Positions 1-6,034 of a stretch of 56,237 nucleotides of DNA are shown here, in pieces. Positions within the stretch are counted from its first letter, which is position 1; every line of letters starts with the position of its first letter. A program made the translations under genes and the position numbers. Below the pieces are notes generated by a model. That model was not told the DNA's origin and did not search any database. It saw only the letters and a list, made by a program, of their open reading frames with translations. Source of the stretch: a virus. The DNA lies in the IMG/VR virus record IMGVR_UViG_3300032462_000007, positions 1 through 56,237 of that record, one strand, 5' to 3'.

Positions 1-72
1 TTTTATTCTTGGGTTTTAATTATTTCTCTTGTAGGAATGATTTATTTACTTTCAACAAAATACACAGACTAA
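1..72 (+). CDS. C-terminal end of a small membrane protein (partial)
   Basis: The frame is open from the window edge to TAA at 70-72, giving 23 residues that are mostly hydrophobic (WVLIISLVGMIYLL) and end in a short polar tail. This looks like the last transmembrane helix of a membrane protein whose start lies outside the window. A terminator follows at once, so it is the last gene of its unit. Function cannot be assigned. Confidence 0.45.
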   Translation, partial: FYSWVLIISLVGMIYLLSTKYTD

Positions 73-76
73 AAAT

Positions 77-107
77 TCTTGAGGTGCTAGCAACGCCTCA
101 AGATTTT
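77..107 (+). terminator. intrinsic terminator
   Basis: TCTTGAGG (77-84) pairs with CCTCAAGA (96-103) around an 11-nt loop and is followed by TTTT. The A-run upstream of the stem could make it work in both directions. It closes the truncated operon at the window edge. Confidence 0.75.
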
Positions 108-108
108 A

Positions 109-196
109 GCCGCGCCCCCCAGCTTCCGATTCTTTTAAGATAGTTAAGAGATCCCTCTGGCTTTCCCTGAAAAATGTTAGACCACTGTGCTATGAT
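109..196 (+). promoter_or_regulatory. intergenic cassette with TGTCA-type promoter
   Basis: GCCGCGCCCC box at 109, a TTTTAAGATAGTTAAGAG element near 133, then TGTTAGACC at 175-183 and a -10 TATGAT at 191-196 preceded by TGC (extended -10). The 9-mer begins exactly 16 bp before the -10, as in nine other promoters of this arm. There is no -35 consensus. Confidence 0.6.
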
Positions 197-223
197 GAAA
201 TCATAACCTACTAAGGAGTTAAA

Positions 224-301
224 ATGCCAGACTTTGATGATGTCAATCCCTTCTATGATAATAATGACTACGACCTAACAGACCCGAACGAGGGGGAATG
301 A
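224..301 (+). CDS. 25-residue acidic microprotein
   Basis: ATG at 224 follows a strong ribosome binding site (AAGGAG, 213-218) with 5-nt spacing, downstream of a recognised promoter. The product is 25 residues, starts MPDFDDVNPFYDNND, is very acidic and aromatic, and has no recognisable domain. It is the only gene of its unit, since the next intergenic cassette begins one base after its stop. The RBS and promoter are the main reasons to believe it is translated. Confidence 0.5.
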   Translation: MPDFDDVNPFYDNNDYDLTDPNEGE

Positions 302-382
302 GCCGCGCCCCGATCTCGTTACTAATCCGTTATAAGAAACACCCATTATTTCCCCTAAATTGTCAGACCCTTCTGATAAGAT
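302..382 (+). promoter_or_regulatory. intergenic cassette with TGTCA-type promoter
   Basis: GCCGCGCCCC at 302, a CGTTATAAGAA element near 328, CCCCTAAAT, then TGTCAGACC at 361-369 and -10 TAAGAT at 377-382 with TGA just before it. An ATG lies exactly 6 nt after the -10, at 389, so the transcript may be leaderless. Confidence 0.65.
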
Positions 383-388
383 AATCTT

Positions 389-655
389 ATGTTGAAAGGA
401 ATTAAATTGAAATTATTACCTACTAAAAAGTCCCAACCGTATTTATCTAGAGGTGCTATGCAATTTCGTATCTATGAGATTGCTAAGATTGTAAATCTTG
501 ATTCAAAAGATGTAAGAAATTATTGTGAGTTAGTTGGCTTACCTTCAAAATCTGCTAGCAATAGTGTTTCTTATCTTGAGGGTTTAACTGTCATAGCAAG
601 GTTGAAAGAGTTAAAAAAAGATTTTGCACCTATTTATGTCAAGTCCCCCTTTTAA
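389..655 (+). CDS. IF-2 N-terminal-domain-like small protein
   Basis: An 88-residue protein. From residue 25 on (FRIYEIAKIVNLDSKDVRNY, later SKSASNSVS) it follows the IF2_N domain: R-(V/I)-x-E-(L/I)-A-K, a helix starting with SK, a K-S-A-S-(S/N) turn and a final leucine-rich helix. The host form I recall has ELAKELGVTSKEV and VKSASSTVE. In bacteria this subdomain sits at the N terminus of translation initiation factor IF-2 (and of some actinobacterial RNases E/G), so a free copy could mimic or compete with it; that is inference. ATG 389 would be leaderless. TTG 407 has an RBS (AAAGGA, 395-400) and gives 82 residues. Confidence 0.65.
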   Translation: MLKGIKLKLLPTKKSQPYLSRGAMQFRIYEIAKIVNLDSKDVRNYCELVGLPSKSASNSVSYLEGLTVIARLKELKKDFAPIYVKSPF

Positions 656-658
656 AAC

Positions 659-680
659 TGTCAGACCTATCTGATAGAAT
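659..680 (+). promoter_or_regulatory. TGTCA-type promoter
   Basis: TGTCAGACC at 659-667 and -10 TAGAAT at 675-680 with an extended TGA, in the standard 16-bp phase. The GCCGCG box is absent here, so the promoter core can occur without the rest of the cassette. It drives the Gp88-like gene at 714. Confidence 0.6.
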
Positions 681-713
681 AATCTTATACCTACAAAAGA
701 AAGTTAGCCAAGA

Positions 714-1436
714 ATGACTAAACTCAAACGCTCAAAAGACCGCAAGGTCGCCAACCTTGTAACGCCCAACGGCAAGCAGGCAAGTATCGCTAATTCCTTT
801 GGATTGCCCGCAGGTAAAGAATTCTCCTGCCCTAGTGCTACAAGCGTATGTGAAAAAATTTGCTATGCAGGGAAATTAGAAAAAGTCTTTCCAAGTGTTA
901 GAGAAACAATTACACACAATTGGGATTTGCTTAGAAATGCTAATCAAGATGAAATGTATTTATTGTTATCTGAAATGATTGCAGAATTTCTTGGTGATTG
1001 TGATAGGCGTAATGCTGAAAAGTTATTTCGTATTCATTGGGACGGTGACTTTTTTAACGAGGATTATACATTAGCGTGGAAAAGGGTTATTCTTGATTAC
1101 CCCGAAATTAAATTTTGGGTTTATACTCGGGTAGCAAACTCTGCACTAATTCTAAAAGACATTAGCAACTTATCGCTTTATTTTAGTACTGACTCTGAAA
1201 ATTCTGAAATAGGAAAGACTTTACTAAAAGATGAGGGCATAAAATTAGCCTACCTAGCAGAAACTTTTGCTATTGGAAAAGCACACCTAGCAGAAATTGT
1301 TAAAAAGACCGCTACCCGTTGCCCAGAAAATAATAAAGCCCTACCGCTTATTTCAACTAAGGGTAGTGCCTGTGCCGTATGTCGCTTATGTATTGACGGT
1401 AAAAATAGCGTTTTATTCTCGTCAAGTAAAAAATAA
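714..1436 (+). CDS. Gp88-like actinophage protein
   Basis: 240 residues resembling the 'gene product 88' family of actinobacteriophages. Visible features: a Cys-rich N-terminal stretch (SCPSATSVCEKICYAGK, about residues 38-54), a central FRIHWDGDFF motif near 104, KFWVYTRV near 131, and a C-terminal CAVCRLC cluster near 220. The early and late cysteines look able to bind metal or an Fe-S cluster, and the alternating strand/helix pattern fits a barrel, but no enzymatic role is established. It follows a TGTCA-type promoter and is followed by a small membrane protein. No clear RBS precedes ATG 714. Confidence 0.7.
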   Translation: MTKLKRSKDRKVANLVTPNGKQASIANSFGLPAGKEFSCPSATSVCEKICYAGKLEKVFPSVRETITHNWDLLRNANQDEMYLLLSEMIAEFLGDCDRRNAEKLFRIHWDGDFFNEDYTLAWKRVILDYPEIKFWVYTRVANSALILKDISNLSLYFSTDSENSEIGKTLLKDEGIKLAYLAETFAIGKAHLAEIVKKTATRCPENNKALPLISTKGSACAVCRLCIDGKNSVLFSSSKK

Positions 1437-1461
1437 TTAACTCACAACAAAAGGAAATTAA

Positions 1462-1608
1462 ATGGCTAACTTTGTTTTATTCATAATGGGATTTATTTTT
1501 ATAGGAATTCCAATTTTATTTATTGTAATGGGTGCAGGTGTCGCTATTCAAAATGTAAAGATTGAAGACGAATATTTAGATAGTGCAGGAATGATTGACG
1601 GAAAATAA
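1462..1608 (+). CDS. single-span membrane microprotein (48 aa)
   Basis: ATG 1462 lies 6 nt after AAAAGGAA, a good RBS, and gives 48 residues. Residues 3-28 form one hydrophobic helix (FVLFIMGFIFIGIPILFIVM), followed by an acidic tail ending SAGMIDGK. It is 25 nt downstream of the Gp88-like gene and probably shares its transcript; tRNA-Arg starts 9 nt after its stop. Likely an inner-membrane peptide of unknown role. Confidence 0.6.
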   Translation: MANFVLFIMGFIFIGIPILFIVMGAGVAIQNVKIEDEYLDSAGMIDGK

Positions 1609-1616
1609 ATTAATAT

Positions 1617-1690
1617 CCCCAATTAGCTCAGCTGGATAGAGCAACAAACTTCTAATTTGTAGGCCGCTGGTTCGAATCCAGCATTGGGGG
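1617..1690 (+). tRNA. tRNA-Arg (TCT)
   Basis: Full cloverleaf: acceptor CCCCAAT/ATTGGGG (1617-1623, 1683-1689), D-stem GCTC/GAGC, anticodon stem ACAAA/TTTGT with loop CTTCTAA (anticodon TCT, 1651-1653), T-arm GCTGG-TTCGAAT-CCAGC, discriminator G. CCA is not encoded. It reads AGA, a codon enriched in AT-rich genes such as these. Confidence 0.93.
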
Positions 1691-1776
1691 CCGCGCCCCG
1701 TTACCAAATTGTTATTTAAGAAGGTTAAGAGATCACCCTGATTTCCCCTAAAATTGTCACACCTCTGTGGTAAGAT
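1690..1776 (+). promoter_or_regulatory. intergenic cassette with TGTCA-type promoter
   Basis: The GCCGCGCCCC box begins at the last base of tRNA-Arg. It is followed by GTTACCAAATTG, TTATTTAAGAAGGTTAAGAG, CCCTGATTTCCCC, TGTCACACC (1755-1763) and -10 TAAGAT (1771-1776) with extended TGG. An ATG stands exactly 6 nt past the -10. Confidence 0.65.
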
Positions 1777-1782
1777 AAATCT

Positions 1783-1917
1783 ATGATGAAATTTGTTGCC
1801 ACCCCTGAACAACTTCGAGCAAGGCTTGAGTTGCGTAGGAGTAATGCGTCAGCAAAACACATAAATAAAAAGAAATACACAAGAACTCAAAAACACAAAT
1901 ACCTACAAGGAGAATAA
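1783..1917 (+). CDS. basic 44-residue microprotein, probably leaderless
   Basis: Two ATGs (1783, 1786) follow the -10 by 6 and 9 nt, so the transcript should have no leader. The 44 residues are rich in Arg, Lys and His (RARLELRRSN, INKKKYTRTQKHKY) with no acidic patch, compatible with nucleic-acid binding. The stop ends one base before the next ATG, whose RBS (AAGGAG) lies in this gene's last codons, so the pair is probably translationally coupled. Confidence 0.5.
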   Translation: MMKFVATPEQLRARLELRRSNASAKHINKKKYTRTQKHKYLQGE

Positions 1918-1918
1918 A

Positions 1919-2212
1919 ATGGGAATGATGAAAGCACTTGCTTATGGAGAATTAGACTTAACCCTTGAGACTCAACTGCAATTACACTTTGTTAGTAACT
2001 GCTACCCACCAGTACCACTACTAATGATTCCAGTTGCGGTGGACGCTATTTACGCATACAGCGATGAGGACTATTTCAGAATGGTTGAATTGCCTTCTGG
2101 TGTTGAATTTAGAAACGGTGAAAAAGAAGTTTCAGCCGCCCAGATCGTTGAGTCTCTTAGACTTGATGCTTTCGTAATGGGTGACGGCTATGACTATGAC
2201 GTTGAATTATAA
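1919..2212 (+). CDS. conserved actinophage protein of unknown function
   Basis: 97 residues. The segment HFVSNCYPPVPLLMIPVAVD (about residues 24-43) resembles a family seen repeatedly in actinophage early regions, where an N-C-Y-P-P core precedes a helix. No enzymatic motif is visible. ATG 1919 has a good RBS (AAGGAGAATAA). It is second in a two-gene unit and ends 3 nt before the next promoter motif. Confidence 0.6.
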   Translation: MGMMKALAYGELDLTLETQLQLHFVSNCYPPVPLLMIPVAVDAIYAYSDEDYFRMVELPSGVEFRNGEKEVSAAQIVESLRLDAFVMGDGYDYDVEL

Positions 2213-2215
2213 AAC

Positions 2216-2237
2216 TGTCACACCTCTATGCTAAGAT
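2216..2237 (+). promoter_or_regulatory. TGTCA-type promoter
   Basis: TGTCACACC at 2216-2224 and -10 TAAGAT at 2232-2237 with extended TGC, again 16 bp apart. It sits immediately after the preceding stop codon. The leader has the shared CCTAC(C/A)...AAGAAATGAG sequence before ATG 2267. Confidence 0.6.
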
Positions 2238-2266
2238 AAAATCCTACCTACAAGAAATGAGAAAAA

Positions 2267-2506
2267 ATGTTTACATTAAATAACCCAATGAAAGTGATGA
2301 GTGATCATTATTCCGTCACCTCACAGCCTTGCCCTTATTGCAAGGATACCAAGACAGTAGCGATTAGTTCTAAAAAATTATTTGATTATAGAAATGGTGG
2401 AAACGTTCAAGATGTCTTAAGTAATTTTGATGCAAGTATTCGTGAAAGATTTATTTCAGGTGTTTGCAACCCTTGTTGGAATAATTTTTTTGCAGATGAG
2501 GATTAA
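2267..2506 (+). CDS. zinc-ribbon-like small protein
   Basis: 79 residues with two cysteine pairs, CPYC near residue 23 and CNPC near residue 68, separated by an acidic helical segment. This is a typical four-cysteine zinc site, seen in small phage DNA- or protein-binding proteins; no more precise family is recognised. It has its own promoter, an RBS-like AAGAAATGAG, and is followed one base after its stop by the next gene. Confidence 0.55.
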   Translation: MFTLNNPMKVMSDHYSVTSQPCPYCKDTKTVAISSKKLFDYRNGGNVQDVLSNFDASIRERFISGVCNPCWNNFFADED

Positions 2507-2507
2507 A

Positions 2508-2780
2508 ATGCAAATAGAACTATTAGATATAAATTCAACTGGAAATTATTTAGTTGAAACTGCAAGTGGAACTGTCTACCTTTTAAATATGGACGAGAAG
2601 ACTGGTACACGATACCCTGATGAAGATGCAGGAGAACTTTGGGCTGACGGTGAGCCGTGGGTGTTTGACTATATATTTTGTGAGTTAAAAAATTCAATGA
2701 TGTTTGACATTCCAAAAGGTGAGGGTGAATACACTTGGCGTACATCTACTTATGTTACAAAGATAACACCTACAAGATAA
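2508..2780 (+). CDS. hypothetical protein, 90 aa
   Basis: Start ATG 2508 is chosen over the upstream in-frame start at 2427 because GAGGATTAAAATG gives an RBS and the longer form would overlap the preceding gene by 80 nt. The 90 residues form a beta-rich domain (LVETASGTVYLLNMDEKT) with an acidic patch and several tryptophans. No family recognised. Second gene of its unit; an intergenic cassette follows. Confidence 0.5.
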   Translation: MQIELLDINSTGNYLVETASGTVYLLNMDEKTGTRYPDEDAGELWADGEPWVFDYIFCELKNSMMFDIPKGEGEYTWRTSTYVTKITPTR

Positions 2781-2816
2781 GGGACGGAAGTAAACCCCCT
2801 CCAGATTCGGAAGCTG

Positions 2817-2903
2817 GCCGCGCCCCGTTACCAAATTGTCATTTAAGATAGTTAAGAAAAGCCCCTGAATAGTGCCAAAATTGTCAGACCCTTATGGTAT
2901 AGT
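2817..2903 (+). promoter_or_regulatory. intergenic cassette with TGTCA-type promoter
   Basis: GCCGCGCCCC (2817), GTTACCAAATTG, TCATTTAAGATAGTTAAGA, CCCCTGAATAGTGCCAAAAT, TGTCAGACC at 2882-2890 and -10 TATAGT at 2898-2903 with extended TGG. Leader CCTGCTAAGAAATGAG precedes ATG 2936. Confidence 0.65.
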
Positions 2904-2935
2904 AAAACTATAACCTGCTAAGAAATGAGATAATA

Positions 2936-3085
2936 ATGGAAACAAAGAAAAATCTAACAGATGTGCTAAGGGAATTTCACCCTGACGGTATGTTCAACGA
3001 ACAACAACTATGGGAAGCCATAGCAGAAGCAGACGGACACGAAAGAGACTACTACGAAGACGGAGATTTGGCGGAATGGCTATGA
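2936..3085 (+). CDS. acidic microprotein (49 aa)
   Basis: ATG 2936 follows the conserved leader AAGAAATGAG. The product has 49 residues, is acidic and helical (METKKNLTDVLREFHPDG, then EQQLWEAIAEADGHERDYY) and ends DGDLAEWL. Its stop overlaps the next start as ATGA, so the two genes are translationally coupled. No known domain. Confidence 0.55.
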   Translation: METKKNLTDVLREFHPDGMFNEQQLWEAIAEADGHERDYYEDGDLAEWL

Positions 3086-3309
3086 GAGTAGATGCTTTAA
3101 TAAAACAATTACAAGATAATTATAAAGATAGTGATGAATTAATTGTTACCTATTGGGATAAAGAATGGGTAGCGGCTTTTGTTAGAGATAAAGATTTAGT
3201 TGATGAAATTTATCAGTCGGTATTAGATGAATTTGAAGACTTTGAAACTACCTTTGGAAATCAGTTAATGAATTTTGTAGATGAGTTAGCAGGTAGATTT
3301 TATGAGTAA
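3082..3309 (+). CDS. acidic helical protein (75 aa)
   Basis: ATG 3082 overlaps the upstream stop (ATGA); ATG 3076 is an alternative two codons earlier. An in-frame start at 3010 would lie inside the previous gene and adds an implausible poly-Arg leader. The 75 residues contain a TYWDKEWVAAFVRD segment and many Asp/Glu (DEIYQSVLDEFEDFETTF). Unknown function. It overlaps the next start by 8 nt. Confidence 0.5.
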   Translation: MRVDALIKQLQDNYKDSDELIVTYWDKEWVAAFVRDKDLVDEIYQSVLDEFEDFETTFGNQLMNFVDELAGRFYE

Positions 3310-3439
3310 AGAGGGAGTTCACATAGAACTTAAAGAGGGAGACCTGTTTGCAGATGTAATAAATGAAGATTGGTTTGAAAATGCAAGCAATGAAGAAATG
3401 CAAAGAGTCTTAGATATTTTGATTGGGGCGGGCTACTAA
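3302..3439 (+). CDS. acidic microprotein (45 aa)
   Basis: ATG 3302 lies inside the end of the preceding gene (TATGAGTAAAG). The 45-residue product starts MSKEGVHIELKEGDLFAD and ends LIGAGY; it is acidic and probably helical. Third gene of a tightly coupled three-gene unit. The GCCGCG cassette begins 2 nt after its stop. Confidence 0.5.
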   Translation: MSKEGVHIELKEGDLFADVINEDWFENASNEEMQRVLDILIGAGY

Positions 3440-3441
3440 GA

Positions 3442-3538
3442 GCCGCGCCCCCCAGGAATAAAGCTTTTAAGAATGTGACGTAGATCACCTTGAATATTGG
3501 CGAATGGATTTGACATTTGCCCCAAAAAGTGCTAAGAT
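3442..3538 (+). promoter_or_regulatory. intergenic cassette with canonical sigma-70-type promoter
   Basis: GCCGCGCCCC at 3442 and a CTTTTAAGAATGTGACG element, but here the promoter is TTGACA (3510-3515), 17-bp spacer, TAAGAT (3533-3538) without the TGTCAGACC motif. It drives the 51-residue gene at 3587, which has the best RBS of the region. Confidence 0.75.
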
Positions 3539-3586
3539 AGTACTATAAATAAGGGAATAATCCCAAGAAAAGAAAAGGAAGCAATT

Positions 3587-3742
3587 ATGGCAAAATCAAC
3601 TGCCCCGACTGTTGGCTCACAGTTCGTAACCACTAAGTCAAAGGTAAAGGGAGAAGTTATGGAAGTTATCAAAAACTCAAATGGCTCTTTCCGTATCCGC
3701 CTTGACGTAAATGGTCAAGACCGTTGGACTACTGCTAAGTAG
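3587..3742 (+). CDS. small conserved actinophage protein (51 aa)
   Basis: ATG 3587 follows AAAAGGAAG. The 51 residues begin MAKSTAPTVGSQFVTTKSKV and end RIRLDVNGQDRWTTAK; I recognise the 'G-x-x-F-x-T-K...RLDVNG..RWTT' pattern from many actinophages, where it is a small beta-barrel-like protein of unknown role. It stands alone behind a consensus promoter and ahead of a structured terminator, so it is probably strongly expressed. Confidence 0.7.
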   Translation: MAKSTAPTVGSQFVTTKSKVKGEVMEVIKNSNGSFRIRLDVNGQDRWTTAK

Positions 3743-3754
3743 TTAAACAGACAT

Positions 3755-3832
3755 AATCTGGTGTCTAAGCCGTGTTCCTTTATAGGGTGTGTTGGACGAA
3801 GCACAAACGGCTAGGAGTCCCACCAGATTTTT
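3755..3832 (+). terminator. nested structured RNA / terminator
   Basis: AATCTGGTG (3755-3763) pairs with CACCAGATT (3821-3829), followed by a T-run to 3832. Inside, AGCCGT (3768-3773) pairs with ACGGCT (3807-3812), and GTGTT/AAGCAC form a small innermost hairpin. The 75-nt nested structure is much larger than a simple terminator and could be a stable RNA that also terminates transcription. Confidence 0.55.
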
Positions 3833-3853
3833 GTCAGACCCTTATGATAGAAT
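3832..3853 (+). promoter_or_regulatory. TGTCA-type promoter
   Basis: TGTCAGACC starts at 3832, inside the T-run of the preceding terminator, with -10 TAGAAT at 3848-3853 (extended TGA). The leader ACCTACTAACAAAGGAAA supplies the RBS for ATG 3887. Confidence 0.65.
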
Positions 3854-3886
3854 AAACTTAATAAACCTACTAACAAAGGAAATACA

Positions 3887-4366
3887 ATGGGATTAGACCA
3901 GTATCTAAAAGGTGAAATTTACATCTCACAAGACCGATACAAAGACGGGACTCATTCAGACAATCCTGAATACAAAATTATTTCATCATTATTTGGATTG
4001 AAAGATTTAGTAAGTAAAGATAGTCACGCTGGAATTGAAATTACATTTCCTGTCGGCTATTGGCGTAAGGCAAATCAAATTCATAATTGGTTTGTTCAAA
4101 ACATTCAAAACGGTAATGATAATTGTGGTAATTATTATGTGTCAAGAGAAAACTTAGAAACACTAAAAGGTTTATGTGTTGAAGTCTTATCTAAAAAAGA
4201 CTATGATACCGCTAAGGAACTATTGCCAAATGGTGAGGGTTTCTTCTTTGGGGGAACGGGCTTTGACGAATGGTATTTTGAAAGTGTTGAAAAGACTATC
4301 GAGATACTTTCAAGATGTTTAGAAATGCCTGCTGAAGTTAGTTTTGAATACCAATCAAGTTGGTAA
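3887..4366 (+). CDS. conserved phage protein starting MGLDQYL
   Basis: 159 residues. The start MGLDQYLKGEIYIS and the central GYWRKANQIHNWFV segment (about residues 64-77) belong to a family widespread in phages ('MGLDMYL...', Y-W-R-K-x-N-x-I-H-x-W-F). Its biochemical role is unknown to me. RBS AAAGGAAA. It lies between a TGTCA-type promoter and tRNA-Asp, 44 nt upstream of the tRNA. Confidence 0.7.
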   Translation: MGLDQYLKGEIYISQDRYKDGTHSDNPEYKIISSLFGLKDLVSKDSHAGIEITFPVGYWRKANQIHNWFVQNIQNGNDNCGNYYVSRENLETLKGLCVEVLSKKDYDTAKELLPNGEGFFFGGTGFDEWYFESVEKTIEILSRCLEMPAEVSFEYQSSW

Positions 4367-4410
4367 TAGCCCTTAAACAATCTGAGTAAATTGTAAAACT
4401 GCTCACACTT

Positions 4411-4484
4411 GGTGTAGTGGTGCAATTGGTTAGCATATCTCCCTGTCGAGGAGAGGGTTGCGAGTTCGAGCCTCGCCTACACCG
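4411..4484 (+). tRNA. tRNA-Asp (GTC)
   Basis: Acceptor GGTGTAG/CTACACC (4411-4417, 4477-4483), anticodon stem TCTCC/GGAGA with loop CTGTCGA (anticodon GTC), T-arm GCGAG-TTCGAGC-CTCGC, discriminator G, no encoded CCA. A well-formed cloverleaf. GC content is visibly higher than its surroundings. Confidence 0.93.
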
Positions 4485-4495
4485 CCAGCTTTTTG

Positions 4496-4571
4496 GCCGC
4501 GCCCCGTTACCCAACCGTTATTTAAGAAGGATCATAAATCCCCCTAAAATGTCAGACCTCTATGGTATGAT
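4496..4571 (+). promoter_or_regulatory. intergenic cassette with TGTCA-type promoter
   Basis: GCCGCGCCCC at 4496, GTTACCCAACCG, TTATTTAAGAAGG, CCCCCTAAAA, TGTCAGACC at 4550-4558, -10 TATGAT at 4566-4571 with extended TGG. It closes the tRNA-Asp unit and opens the DUF1281-like unit. Confidence 0.65.
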
Positions 4572-4604
4572 GAAATCATAACCTACTAATGAAAGAAGTA
4601 TAAA

Positions 4605-5360
4605 ATGCCTAATTGGGTGTATAACTCTTTAGCCGTATCTGGTGATAAAGAAGAATTAACAAAATTAGTTAATAAGATGAATAAGCCTTATGAGGCTAAT
4701 CATTGGCAGTATAACAAAATGGGAGAGTATGTAGAAGAAACTACAATTTATTCAAATCCCGTTTTTTCTTTTAGAAACATTATCTGTCCAACAAATTTAG
4801 ACTCTTACAACACCAAGCCAGAATTTAATAAGCCAACAGGGAATGTTGTGGCAGATTTAATGGAGGGAATTAGAACTGGTGAAGATTGGTATAATTGGAA
4901 CTTACGCAACTGGGGAACTAAATGGGACGTTTCAGTTGCAGACGATTTCGAGTATTCAGATACGTCAATGGAACAGCAATCTGAAACTGATTTAATTTAT
5001 TATTTCAATACTGCTTGGAGTCCTGTTGATAGTGGTATGCTAATTCTATTATCAGAAGAATTTCCAACTCTTGAAATGGAATACCATTGGGAAGAAGAAC
5101 AAGGTTGGGGTGGCGAAGCCGACATTTCTGACGGTGGCTTTATAGTCACTAAAGAATGGGACATTCCAGAATCACACGCAGATAATTTAGCGGTTCGTGA
5201 TTATTGCCATAACTGTGAGAGTATGGAAATCTTAGACCTTAAGACAGCAACAGAGAAAGAATTAAAAGGGTCGTTAGAAGATATTTATTCTGACTGCCCA
5301 CCATTTGCCGAGTACAAAGAAGTACTTGACAAATTACAACTGCCTACAGAAAAAGGATAA
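4605..5360 (+). CDS. DUF1281/Api92-like phage protein
   Basis: 251 residues. The opening MPNWVYNSLAVSGDKEEL and the later FNTAWSPVDSGMLILLSEEF with YHWEEEQGWGGEADISDGG follow the pattern of the Api92/DUF1281 family found in phages and plasmids: an N-terminal ferredoxin-like fold that opens with P-N-W, and a W-x-P-P/V motif. The function of the family is unknown. RBS GAAAGAAG. It is followed 5 nt later by a second gene in the same unit. Confidence 0.7.
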   Translation: MPNWVYNSLAVSGDKEELTKLVNKMNKPYEANHWQYNKMGEYVEETTIYSNPVFSFRNIICPTNLDSYNTKPEFNKPTGNVVADLMEGIRTGEDWYNWNLRNWGTKWDVSVADDFEYSDTSMEQQSETDLIYYFNTAWSPVDSGMLILLSEEFPTLEMEYHWEEEQGWGGEADISDGGFIVTKEWDIPESHADNLAVRDYCHNCESMEILDLKTATEKELKGSLEDIYSDCPPFAEYKEVLDKLQLPTEKG

Positions 5361-5365
5361 AAAAA

Positions 5366-5821
5366 ATGGAACTTTCAACAACAACAGTAGAACCAGAAAT
5401 TCTGGAGTATGTAGAAAATGCAAGTATTGTTTTAATAGATACGCCTTATGTTTATAGCACTACTAAGACAGAATTATTTACAGCAAACGAATTATCTTTT
5501 ATAGTCCGTGACCAAAAACGGGTAAATTTAGTTCTTGCTGGTCGTCATAAAGATACTGAATTACTCAAAGAATACCTCATAGAAAACTATGAGGAAATTG
5601 GGGAAGACCACGCTGTTGCTATTGCAGAAATAATGGAAATTGACTTAACAACAGAACACGAAGTAACTTTAAATCTCTCAATTACTGCAACCCTAACACT
5701 ACCAATGGGTAAGACACCAGATGACTATTCAACTTATGATTTTGATGTTGAATTATCTGCAAATGATTCTGAAATTGAAATTCAATACTTTGATTCAAAC
5801 ATAGATAGTATGGATTATTAA
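5366..5821 (+). CDS. hypothetical protein, 151 aa
   Basis: ATG 5366 follows AAAGGATAAAAAA. The protein is acidic, with an N-terminal alpha/beta region and a C-terminal beta-rich half (HEVTLNLSITATLTLPMGKT, then ELSANDSEIEIQYFD) of the kind seen in small phage proteins with a 'V-T-L/V-x-V-x-A-T' strand pair. No catalytic motif is visible. Co-transcribed with the DUF1281-like gene. Confidence 0.55.
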   Translation: MELSTTTVEPEILEYVENASIVLIDTPYVYSTTKTELFTANELSFIVRDQKRVNLVLAGRHKDTELLKEYLIENYEEIGEDHAVAIAEIMEIDLTTEHEVTLNLSITATLTLPMGKTPDDYSTYDFDVELSANDSEIEIQYFDSNIDSMDY

Positions 5822-5898
5822 AGTGTCCTTTAGTAGGTAGAGGAGATTCCTGGGTATGAATTAAAACTGCCCCCATAAAATTGATCCAGCTCTTTTGA

Positions 5899-5995
5899 GC
5901 CGCGCCCCCGTTACCCAATCGTTATTTAAGAAGATTGAGAAATCCCCCTAGATATATATAATAAACTTGACAAACACCCCAAAATATGATAAGAT
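5899..5995 (+). promoter_or_regulatory. intergenic cassette with canonical sigma-70-type promoter
   Basis: GCCGCGCCCCC at 5899, GTTACCCAATCG, TTATTTAAGAAGATTGAGA, then TTGACA (5967-5972), 17-bp spacer, TAAGAT (5990-5995). TGTCAGACC is absent. It drives the DUF932 gene. Confidence 0.75.
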
Positions 5996-6034
5996 AAACT
6001 TATTAAACAATCTACCTTATAGGAGAAAATAAAA

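Noticed and set aside
714-1436. Gp88-like protein as a radical-SAM enzyme
   Set aside because: It has several cysteines but not the classic C-x3-C-x2-C triad in a SAM-binding context, so only the phage family name is given.
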